This document shows positions 1 to 7,786 of a stretch of 34,722 nt of DNA, piece after piece. The stretch comes from a bacterium (GTDB taxonomy: Bacteria; CG2-30-53-67): positions 1-34,722 of the forward strand of contig JAJRUP010000027.1 in assembly GCA_024277725.1 (NCBI GenBank), read 5' to 3'. The notes under the pieces were generated by a model. It searched no databases. It saw nothing but the letters and a program-made list of their open reading frames with translations, and was not told the DNA's origin. Positions within the stretch are counted from its first letter, which is position 1. Each line of letters opens with the position of its first letter. Position numbers and translations under genes: made by a program.

Positions 1-34
1 ATGGTCTCGTAAAAAGTCACTCACAGGGTTCCAT

Positions 35-114
35 TCATGGTTCGACAGGCTCACCATGAACGGAATATCAATCACTTACATCGTTCGCCCTGAGCCGGTC
101 GAAGGGCCGAACGG
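35..114. repeat. Paired REP-like palindromic units (ggttcgacaggctcaccatgaacgg and cgttcgccctgagccggtcgaagggccgaacgg)
   Basis: The two units are roughly inverted copies of one motif (TTCGACaGGCTCA / TGAGCCgGTCGAA), flanked by gtaaaaagtc (about 9-18) and gactttttac (115-124). Confidence 0.6.
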
Positions 115-123
115 ACTTTTTAC

Positions 124-181
124 GACTTCATCGATACTTGATGGCTTCGTAAGAAGTCATCAATACTTGATGACCTCGTAA
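124..181. repeat. Imperfect 29-bp tandem repeat, two units
   Basis: 124-152 gacttcatcgatacttgatggcttcgtaa and 153-181 gaagtcatcaatacttgatgacctcgtaa match at 24/29 positions. Confidence 0.7.
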
Positions 182-321
182 AAAGTCGAAGAACGCCTTT
201 TTACGAGGCTGGGGAGGAGAATCCTCCCCCGCCATTTGAAGTAAATTCAAATGGTTCCACCCCCACCCCAGGCCGGGGCTTACCCGCCCTCGGCCTGTTG
301 ATGACTTCTTACGAAGCCATC
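140..321. repeat. Inverted-repeat-bounded element with internal hairpins
   Basis: Perfect 24-bp inverted repeat gatggcttcgtaagaagtcatcaa (140-163) / ttgatgacttcttacgaagccatc (298-321). It encloses stems 174-185/197-208, 211-218/222-229, 232-240/246-254 and 269-275/291-297. Confidence 0.75.
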
Positions 322-477
322 AATACTTAACAATGGGTACAATACACGGATTTCGATCATTTGTCCGTCGGATTTAGCTGATTTTCATGTCCGTTTTTGT
401 CCGACAAAGCAGAGAGAGAAATGAATAAAGCGACATCAGAAGCGAATCGCTTTCACCACGGGGAACAGGGGAAGGGT

Positions 478-1110
478 TCAATCAAGATGATTTTCTATAA
501 CGTAGCGGATCAACTCGGCATTGTTCTTCATCTGCATTTTTTCCAGGATCCGGGTCCGGTAGGTACTGACGGTTTTGACGCTGACGGAGAGCGTGTCCGC
601 AATCCCCGAAACCGTCATGCCCGTTCCGATCTGCCGCAGAACTTCAAACTCCCGGTTGGAAAGGCGTTCATGAGGAGCCTTGGGCCCCCCGGTCTCCAAG
701 AGGAAGGTCATCCGCTCTGCAAGGGTGGGCGACACATAGCGTCCTCCCTCGGCCACCTTCCGGATCGCCGAGACGAGAAGCTCCGGAGCAGCTTCCTTGG
801 TCAGATAACCCGAGGCGCCGGCCCGCAATGCCCGGAGGGCATACTGCTCTTCCGGGTGGATGCTCAGAACCAGAACAGCGATCTTCATCCCTTCGCTGCG
901 GATCTCCTTCAGAACCTCAAGACCACCGGTCCCCGGCAGGGTGATATCCAGCAGAAGAACATCAAAGTGGTTTTTCCGGAGGAGGGTTAAAACCTCCATG
1001 CCTGTAACGGCTTCACCGGCGACGATGATGCCGGGGGTTTCATCAAGGATCTCCTTCAGTCCGCGCCGGAGAATCGCATGGTCATCCGCGATGAGTACGC
1101 AAATACTCAT
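478..1110 (-). CDS. NarL/FixJ-family response regulator (receiver + LuxR-type HTH)
   Basis: MSICVLIADDHAILRRGLKEIL..., DVLLLDITLPGTGGLEVL receiver and LSNREFEVLRQIGTGMTVSGIADTLSVSVKTVSTYRTRILEKM HTH. Confidence 0.93.
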   Translation of the reverse strand: MSICVLIADDHAILRRGLKEILDETPGIIVAGEAVTGMEVLTLLRKNHFDVLLLDITLPGTGGLEVLKEIRSEGMKIAVLVLSIHPEEQYALRALRAGASGYLTKEAAPELLVSAIRKVAEGGRYVSPTLAERMTFLLETGGPKAPHERLSNREFEVLRQIGTGMTVSGIADTLSVSVKTVSTYRTRILEKMQMKNNAELIRYVIENHLD

Positions 1111-2789
1111 GACTTCACCTCCTCTTTAGGCGGGAACCGGAATGCAAGGGTCGTGCCCCTCCCCGGGATACCTTCAATCTTCATCTTCCCGCCAAAGGCA
1201 TGGACCCGCTCCCGCATTCCGATCAGGCCGAAGGAGCGTGGAGATCGGGAGGCTTCTTCAGGAATTCCTCCGCCGTTATCAACGATCTGCAAGGTCATCC
1301 CCGCATCATCCCACTTCAGAGCAACCCTCACACGGGTCGCACCTGCATGACGGACCACATTCGTCAGGGCCTCCTGCATAATCCGGAAGAGAGCCGTCGA
1401 CCGTTCCGGATCCGGGTCGATCTCCGCCGGATCGAAGCGGACCTCACAGGCAATCCCCGTCCGTTCCTGCCATTCCCCGGCCAGCCACTTCAGAGCGGGA
1501 GTCAGCCCCAGGTCATCGAGGATCCCCGGGCGCAGATCGGCGGAGATCTTCCGGACCGTCTGCAGTGATTCCGACAGCAGGGCATCCATGGAAGCGATCT
1601 TTCCGGCCATCACGGATTCCTCCGGTGGAACCTTCTTTTTTAACCAGGCCAGATCCATTCTCAGCGCCGTCAGGGTCTGTCCCAGTTCATCATGGATCTC
1701 CCGGGCGATACGGCTCCTCTCCTCTTCCCGGACGGATTGGAGATAAACGGTTAATTCCCGCAATTCCTCATGCGAGCTTCTCAGGGCATTTTCCGTCTCC
1801 TTGCGTTCCGTAATGTCCTGCGCCACTCCCCCCATCAACCGAGGCTCACCCAACTCATCGTAGGTTATAATACCCCGCGCCTCCATGATCCATTCCCTCC
1901 CGTCGGAACGCCGGATACGGACATCAACATGATAGGGCGCTCCCTCGGCCAGAGAGGCATTCACGGCACACTCCAGTTTTTCCCGGTCATCGGGATGAAC
2001 GAAATGCAGGAACGCCGCAAAGGTGGCCTCAAAGTCCTCCCGATCGACACCAAACATCCTGTAGAGTTCATCCGACCAGAAGATGCGATCCTGCCTGATG
2101 TTCCACTCCCAACTCCCGATATGCGCAATCTTCTGTGATTCGGCAAGTTGTCTCTCCCGTTTTCGCAGGACCTCATTCATCTCGATCAATTCCCGGGTTC
2201 GGGCCTGGACACGCTCATCCAGTTCACAATGCGCCCGGCGGAGTTCCTCTTCTCTCCGTTTCAGTTTGTCCAGTGTTCTATAGTGTCGCAAAGCCACAGC
2301 GGCATGTTCACCGAAAGAGGATGCCCGGCGGACATCCTCCTGTGTAAACCCGCCCGGTTTGTTCCCCAACCCCAGAAGGCCGACGACTTTGCCTTCCAGC
2401 ATCAGGGGCGCAAAGAGAACATTTTCAAGGGTGATATGCCTCTCTGGAAGAAAGGACTGCCACTCGCTCCCCCGGAAATTGTTCTCGTAAACGGTCTTAC
2501 CCGTCCGGGAAACCTTCTCCCGGAGACCCCGGATCGGCATGGGAAGGTCCGGATCCACAAGACATTCCCGTCCGCCTGCATCGAGATAGACGACATCGTT
2601 CTCCCTCCCGTCAGGTGTCATCAATGCCACATAACCGGCCGGAGCGCCGATGAGTCCCTTGCAGGACTGAAAGATCGTCTTCGCCGCTTCTTCAAAACTC
2701 TGAAGCTGGAAGATAACCTGACAACTCTTGAGCAGCGCAGCCATCTCCTTTTCACGTTCCTGTTGAAACTGAAGACCGGTTTTCTTCAT
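1107..2789 (-). CDS. Sensor histidine kinase with GAF, PAS/PAC and HisKA_3/HATPase domains
   Basis: EERSRIAREIHDELGQTLTALRMDLAWL H-box, DNGGGIPEE and FGLIGMRERV ATPase motifs. Start set at internal ATG (MKKTGLQF) preceded by agaggg; the ORF track extends to 2930. It overlaps the downstream regulator by 4 nt. Confidence 0.9.
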   Translation of the reverse strand: MKKTGLQFQQEREKEMAALLKSCQVIFQLQSFEEAAKTIFQSCKGLIGAPAGYVALMTPDGRENDVVYLDAGGRECLVDPDLPMPIRGLREKVSRTGKTVYENNFRGSEWQSFLPERHITLENVLFAPLMLEGKVVGLLGLGNKPGGFTQEDVRRASSFGEHAAVALRHYRTLDKLKRREEELRRAHCELDERVQARTRELIEMNEVLRKRERQLAESQKIAHIGSWEWNIRQDRIFWSDELYRMFGVDREDFEATFAAFLHFVHPDDREKLECAVNASLAEGAPYHVDVRIRRSDGREWIMEARGIITYDELGEPRLMGGVAQDITERKETENALRSSHEELRELTVYLQSVREEERSRIAREIHDELGQTLTALRMDLAWLKKKVPPEESVMAGKIASMDALLSESLQTVRKISADLRPGILDDLGLTPALKWLAGEWQERTGIACEVRFDPAEIDPDPERSTALFRIMQEALTNVVRHAGATRVRVALKWDDAGMTLQIVDNGGGIPEEASRSPRSFGLIGMRERVHAFGGKMKIEGIPGRGTTLAFRFPPKEEVKS

Positions 2790-2941
2790 CACCCTCTTTC
2801 GCCTCGGAAAATCTGCGCTTCGCAATTCTGTTCGTGAATTCCGTGATATCCCGGAAGAACCCGCCTGTGCCGACACGGCGGGCAGGCCACCGTATTTACG
2901 AACAGGGCCATTTAGCATACCATGATCCACCGTATTTGCAA

Positions 2942-2968
2942 CCGGACAATGATATTTGCCTTGTCCGG
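2942..2968. promoter_or_regulatory. Perfect inverted repeat ccggacaa-N11-ttgtccgg in a divergent intergenic region
   Basis: 2942-2949 ccggacaa and 2961-2968 ttgtccgg, between the histidine kinase (-) and glycosyltransferase (+). Confidence 0.4.
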
Positions 2969-3018
2969 AAGATCCTTTCAGGATAAAATAACGTCCAAAT
3001 CAGTCGATCAACAGGAGA

Positions 3019-4008
3019 ATGGCCTTGTCCCCCTTCCGCATCGTCACCTTCAATTCCCATCAGCCCTACCTCCATCTTTTCCATCCTCTTCCCGTAAAGA
3101 TGGATATTATACAGCTCAAAGATCATCACCGTTTCCTGCAGGAATGGAGTGAAACCGTCCGTCCCCTCCCGGAAGGGTGGGAACTGATCAACCGGGAGGA
3201 AGCGGGGAGGCGGATCAAGGCCGGACGGTACGACCTGGCCCTGGCCCACAATATCAGCGACTATATCGACTTCAACCGGTACCCCATCGCCAAGGTACTT
3301 CTGATTCATGTCTCGCTGACGGGAAGAACGCGGGAAGAAAAAAGCAACATCCAAAGAGAGGACTATCTCTCCGATGTGCAAAAGCTCCTCTCGGCAACAG
3401 GAGGGGAACTCGTCTATATTTCGGAGTTCAAGAAGAGGGACTGGGGGCTTCCGGGGGAGGTCATCTCCCACGGAATCAATCTTGACGACTACCATTCCTT
3501 TACGGGCGAGGTTCCCCGGATCCTTCGTGTCGCCAACAATCTGGTGGAACGGGCGTCGATTCTCGATTACGATGCGCATAGAATCCTGACGCGTGATTTT
3601 CCGGTAACCCTGATCGGCGACAATCCAGGCCTTCCCGGATCCCGCCGGTCGCAAAGTTGGGACGACCTGAAAAGCCTCTATGCCTCTCACCGTCTCTATC
3701 TCCATACCGCCGTTTCCGAATGCGAGGACGGCTTCAACCTGGCCATGCTCGAAGCGATGGCCACGGGGATGCCTGTGGTCTCCACGGCCCATCCCACCTC
3801 CCCGATTGAAGACGGCGTGAACGGCTTTATTTCCGACAACCGGGATACCCTGCGTGAAAGGATCGCCCTTCTGCTTTCCGACCGGGAACTGGCGAGAAAG
3901 CTGGGTCAAAAAGCCCGGAAGACGGTGGAAACGAAATTTTCCGTGGCGACCTTTGGAAACAAATGGGAAAGGGTCTTCCAGGAAGCGGTGGGGAAACAAA
4001 CGGGGTAA
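3019..4008 (+). CDS. GT-B glycosyltransferase (group 1/family 4-like)
   Basis: C-terminal motif SECEDGFNLAMLEAMATGMPVVSTAHPTSPIEDGVNGFISDN, typical of GT4 enzymes. Confidence 0.85.
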   Translation: MALSPFRIVTFNSHQPYLHLFHPLPVKMDIIQLKDHHRFLQEWSETVRPLPEGWELINREEAGRRIKAGRYDLALAHNISDYIDFNRYPIAKVLLIHVSLTGRTREEKSNIQREDYLSDVQKLLSATGGELVYISEFKKRDWGLPGEVISHGINLDDYHSFTGEVPRILRVANNLVERASILDYDAHRILTRDFPVTLIGDNPGLPGSRRSQSWDDLKSLYASHRLYLHTAVSECEDGFNLAMLEAMATGMPVVSTAHPTSPIEDGVNGFISDNRDTLRERIALLLSDRELARKLGQKARKTVETKFSVATFGNKWERVFQEAVGKQTG

Positions 4009-4066
4009 AGGGTTCAGACCTTGTCCGATTTGAGTTCATTGTAACCGGTGCCGGACAGCACCGCGC

Positions 4067-5683
4067 TCAGGCACTGTTTGTCTGACGGGGAAGGCCCTTT
4101 TCCATCTCGTCCATAAGGGGAAGCATCTCCTGCACGAGAAGTTCCTGCAGGAGAGCAAGGTCCATCCGCTCCATCACCTGGCCGATCCGGTTGAGGAGAC
4201 CGGGCAATCCGGAGGGGAACTCCGCAACCCCGGCCTCGCCGACGATCCCGTTGATCAGATCAAAGACCGGCAGGATCGCCTGAAATCCTTCCGCCTTGTT
4301 CCCCCGGTCGAACTCCTCCACGGTGGCCGCAATACACTGACGGATCCGCTGTACGGCATCGAGAACCTTTTCGCATTTCGAAGGGCCCGCCGGAGGCGGA
4401 GCATCCTGCGCAATCACCACGGAATCATTCGAAGCCGGAAGGGGGGGGATCTCCACCTGCAGGTCATAGAGTGTCAGCGGGGGCGTAATCTTCTCCCGGC
4501 CGGTATAAAGAAGACGGACGGCTTTGAGTAAAGGATCTTGCCGGATGCGACGGACCTCTCCTTCCTCTCCTGCAGCAAGGGCATGGGCCAGATCAATCCC
4601 GAGAATCATCACCTCCGGCTGCAGCACCCGGCGGCAGGCCATATCCTTTCGGCACAGATCCGGATCGTCACAGGGGGCGCAGGGAAGATCGGAATAGAGG
4701 ATGAGATGTTCCGGACCGTAGGGCGCCGTTTCGTAGGGATAGGTCATTCCATAGGAAGCGGAAAGGGTCGGCGTTCCGACGGCGGCAGCCACATGGACGG
4801 TCCCCGTATCCCCGGTGATCAGCAGATCACAGAGGGTCAGAAAGCCCCCCAGCTCCTCCAGTGTGGTCTCCCCCATGAGATTTACCACGGACGCCCGGTC
4901 GGACCGGATCCGCTGGAGGATCTCCTCTCCGAGGGCTCTTTCTCCCGCCGTCCCGAGAAAAAGGACCATGCCTCTTTTCGCCTGGATCAGATAATCGACC
5001 ACAGAGGCCAGGGAATCACTTTCGAGTTTCTTGAAGGACCGGGAAGCACCGGGCTGAATCCCGTAAAGCGGCCTCTCCGGAGAGCCCCCCCTCCCCAGGA
5101 GCCGTTGACGGCAGGCGGCCACCACTTCCCCCCGGACGGGAAAAACCAGTCTCCTTTCGGAAGGCGAAACATCGGCCACCTCGCAGGAGAGATCCACCAG
5201 ATTCTTCAGGGCGGGATTTCTCCCCCGGGCCATCGTCTCGGCAATAACCCGTTGCGTTACGGGGTCTGCGTAACGGACATGCCCCTGGTCGTCGATGACC
5301 TTTCCCCGGAACACCGTCGGGGCCAACAGGTGGGTCAGGAGGGCTTCGAAATCGGTAAATTGCCGGTTGATGATCCGATCAAACCTTTCGCAGCGTAGTT
5401 TCCGCACAAAATCGCGGATCTCCCGGTAGACCCCCCAGTCGATTTTCTCCGTCGCCTGAAGCCGGTCGATCCAGGAGGAGCGGGGAAAAGTAATGACGGC
5501 ATCGAGATCGGGATTGGCCTCTATGGCACCCTGAAACCCCTCGGCAACGAGAATCGAGAGAACCGCTGCAGGATACTGCTCCCGAAGGCCCCGGATCATG
5601 GGGGTAACCTGGAGGATATCCCCCAGGCGGTGGGTCCGGATGATGAGGATCTTTTGCGGATCAACGTCGGAGAACATGCTCAT
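4067..5683 (-). CDS. Glycosyltransferase family 9 (heptosyltransferase-like) with an extra C-terminal region
   Basis: KILIIRTHRLGDILQVTPMIRGLREQYP N-terminus and LCDLLITGDTGTVHVAAAVGTPTLSASYGMTYPYETAPYG. A C-terminal segment of about 120 aa is not part of the GT9 fold. Confidence 0.88.
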   Translation of the reverse strand: MSMFSDVDPQKILIIRTHRLGDILQVTPMIRGLREQYPAAVLSILVAEGFQGAIEANPDLDAVITFPRSSWIDRLQATEKIDWGVYREIRDFVRKLRCERFDRIINRQFTDFEALLTHLLAPTVFRGKVIDDQGHVRYADPVTQRVIAETMARGRNPALKNLVDLSCEVADVSPSERRLVFPVRGEVVAACRQRLLGRGGSPERPLYGIQPGASRSFKKLESDSLASVVDYLIQAKRGMVLFLGTAGERALGEEILQRIRSDRASVVNLMGETTLEELGGFLTLCDLLITGDTGTVHVAAAVGTPTLSASYGMTYPYETAPYGPEHLILYSDLPCAPCDDPDLCRKDMACRRVLQPEVMILGIDLAHALAAGEEGEVRRIRQDPLLKAVRLLYTGREKITPPLTLYDLQVEIPPLPASNDSVVIAQDAPPPAGPSKCEKVLDAVQRIRQCIAATVEEFDRGNKAEGFQAILPVFDLINGIVGEAGVAEFPSGLPGLLNRIGQVMERMDLALLQELLVQEMLPLMDEMEKGLPRQTNSA

Positions 5684-6414
5684 TTCTCCTGCCGCAGAAG
5701 TTGCATGAGATGAAAGATCTCCTGCACCTCACCGGATTTACCGACATCCCGGGCATGCTCCTCCCGCACCTCATCGAAAGCAGCCGCAAGACCGTCGACC
5801 CCTTCATCGAACCAACGTCCCAGACCGGGATCGTTCAGCCGGCAATCCGCCAGGTCCCGCAAACCTTTTAGTTGCACCTCTACAGCACGATATTCGTCGG
5901 GGGCCGTCTCCAGGGAAGGGAGATGACGGAGGATCGTCATCCCGGCAAGTACCTCCGGCGAATAGCGGGTCATCAGAGACGAAACGATGGAGTCCGGCGA
6001 TTCCCCGACAAACATGAGGGTCTCCTCCCGCTCCAGAAGCGGCGAAATGGGAGCCACGGAAAGGGCGGCCGTAAAGACAACAGGATCCTCTTCCACCACG
6101 ATCAGCGGTACGCCCTCCCCCAGCCGCGGCAGGACCGCCGTCACATGATAGAAGAAGGCACCACCGAGGAAGACGAGCATTCCCGGATCGTCGGGGATGC
6201 TCCGGGCGATCCGCTCCCCTTCGGCTCGAGGGTCCCGTGGACTGTGAAGAAAGACCTCTTCCCCTTTCGGTGTCGGCCGCCGGAGGGTCCAGTGGCCGCT
6301 CTCCGCCGGAACCGGAACGGGAAGCGCCGGATCCGCCGGATCGAGGATACGCGATTCTACGAGGGGAAAGCGCTCTTTCAAGAGGGAAAAATTCCTGGAA
6401 AAACAACGATTCAC
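5680..6414 (-). CDS. Protein resembling the N-terminal region of Maf/DUF115 flagellin-modification proteins
   Basis: N-terminal FSLLKERFPLVESRI, VFLHSPRDPRAEGERIARSI and MLVFLGGAFFYHVTAVLPRLGEGVPLIVVEEDPVVFTAAL resemble the Maf N-terminal domain. No DUF115 domain follows. 4-nt overlap with the GT9 gene. Confidence 0.5.
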   Translation of the reverse strand: MNRCFSRNFSLLKERFPLVESRILDPADPALPVPVPAESGHWTLRRPTPKGEEVFLHSPRDPRAEGERIARSIPDDPGMLVFLGGAFFYHVTAVLPRLGEGVPLIVVEEDPVVFTAALSVAPISPLLEREETLMFVGESPDSIVSSLMTRYSPEVLAGMTILRHLPSLETAPDEYRAVEVQLKGLRDLADCRLNDPGLGRWFDEGVDGLAAAFDEVREEHARDVGKSGEVQEIFHLMQLLRQEK

Positions 6415-6561
6415 AGCGCCCTCGAAACCGACAATTTATTGAATTATTAACATTCGCGCCATAACTACAGGTTTTTAATATGATTCCATCATACCAAAGC
6501 CCCTGAAAAACTGTCAATTTATTTACACAAATTTTACCGAAGATTTTCCTCAAAAAAGGAC

Positions 6562-6588
6562 TCAAGTTTCGCCGGAAAATGACGATAG
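6562..6588 (+). promoter_or_regulatory. Candidate sigma28 (FliA) promoter TCAAGTTT-N11-GACGATAG
   Basis: Compared with TAAAGTTT-N11-GCCGATAA: 7/8 and 6/8 matches with exact 11-nt spacing, 39 nt upstream of the next ATG. Confidence 0.65.
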
Positions 6589-6627
6589 GAAGTATAGGCT
6601 TTGCCTGCAAACCCGGGAGATCTCTCT

Positions 6628-6825
6628 ATGAACATTCTGCCCTACCAGATCCATAATATCCTGAAGATCTATCGTGAACCGGCCACACGGCCGGAACCGG
6701 TTGAACCCGCGACCTCGCCGGAACCTGAAGGATTGGAACCCGACCGTGTGGAAATCACCGAGGAAGGAAGAAAAGAACAGATCAAAAGGGAGATCGTCTC
6801 GGAGATCATCAAGAAAATCCGGTAA
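6628..6825 (+). CDS. Short flagellar-type protein resembling the DVU0524/FlgM-associated family
   Basis: MNILPYQIHNILKIYREP...DRVEITEEGRKEQIKREIVSEIIKKIR; layout resembles that family and a sigma28-like promoter precedes it. Confidence 0.5.
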   Translation: MNILPYQIHNILKIYREPATRPEPVEPATSPEPEGLEPDRVEITEEGRKEQIKREIVSEIIKKIR

Positions 6826-6863
6826 TCCTGAAAACCACCCCGATAAGGATCATCATGCAGGGG

Positions 6864-7568
6864 ATGCAAACCAAGATCAAGCTGCTTATCGTAGACGACG
6901 AAAAATCGTCCCGGGATGTGCTGGTGGGTCTTCTCTCCAGCGAGGAAAGAACGATCACAACGGCCCAAAACGGCCTGGAGGCGAAGGAGATCCTGGAGCG
7001 GGAATCCTTCGACATGATCCTGACCGATCTCAACATGCCGGACATGGACGGGATGGAACTGCTCCGCTATGTGCGGCAGAAAGACAGCCCCCCCCTGGTA
7101 ATCATGATCACCGGCTATGCCTCTCTGGAAAGCACGCTGACGGCCATTGAGGCAGGAGCCTATGACTACATCACCAAGCCCTTCAAACTGGCGGAGATGG
7201 AGATCCTCGTCCGAAATGCCAGTGAGAAGATCCTCCTCATGCGGGAAAAAGAGGCCCTGTCCCACCGGATCGAAGAAAACCAGGCAGAGATCAAGGGCCT
7301 GATGGAACGGGTGAAAACATTGCAGAACCGGATCCGCCAGGTGGAGGAGAGGGAAGAGAACCTCTTCCTGGGCAATATTGACCTCAAGCTCCCGGTTGCA
7401 CGGAAATCCCTGCCGGTACTTTATGCCCAGGGTGAACGGGAAAAGAGCTACCGGGAACGGGTCATCATCCAACTGAAGAAAATGCTGGAAAGCGGGGAGA
7501 TGAGCGAGGAGGAGGCCCGGCAATACTGGGCCCGTTTCAACCGGACGGAATCTCCCCCGAACACGTAG
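6864..7568 (+). CDS. Response regulator receiver protein with coiled-coil/short helical C-terminus
   Basis: IKLLIVDDEKSSRDVL, MILTDLNMPDMDGMELL and YDYITKPFKLAEMEILV. No HTH or enzymatic output seen; C-terminus IIQLKKMLESGEMSEEEARQYWARF. ORF track start is 6855. Confidence 0.88.
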   Translation: MQTKIKLLIVDDEKSSRDVLVGLLSSEERTITTAQNGLEAKEILERESFDMILTDLNMPDMDGMELLRYVRQKDSPPLVIMITGYASLESTLTAIEAGAYDYITKPFKLAEMEILVRNASEKILLMREKEALSHRIEENQAEIKGLMERVKTLQNRIRQVEEREENLFLGNIDLKLPVARKSLPVLYAQGEREKSYRERVIIQLKKMLESGEMSEEEARQYWARFNRTESPPNT

Positions 7569-7649
7569 TGTCCTGTTCGACTTCCGGAGCAGCAGCGAAA
7601 CACAGTTCGTTTTCTTCAGGACAAGTAACGAAAATGAACAAAACGCGGA

Positions 7650-7694
7650 CCTGTCTGCGTGACTGCTCGTGCGTTGCACGCAGACAGGCAGTCA
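7650..7694. repeat. Long hairpin with an alternative stem
   Basis: cctgtctgcgtg (7650-7661) / cacgcagacagg (7677-7688), 12-bp perfect stem; the competing stem tgactgc (7660-7666) / gcagtca (7688-7694) shares its bases. Confidence 0.6.
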
Positions 7695-7786
7695 TGCACA
7701 GGTAGATGGGTTGAACCTCTCCGGGTCTACCGCCGGCAATGGTGGTTTTCAATCAGGAATGAACACCCTTACCCTTTGATAAAACG

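Noticed and set aside
2896-3999. 367-aa antisense ORF opposite the glycosyltransferase
   Set aside because: No motifs, and it almost exactly mirrors a clear GT4-type gene.
4050-4066. Short cggtgc/gcaccg hairpin between convergent glycosyltransferase genes as a terminator
   Set aside because: Only a 6-bp stem with no T-tract; too weak to call.
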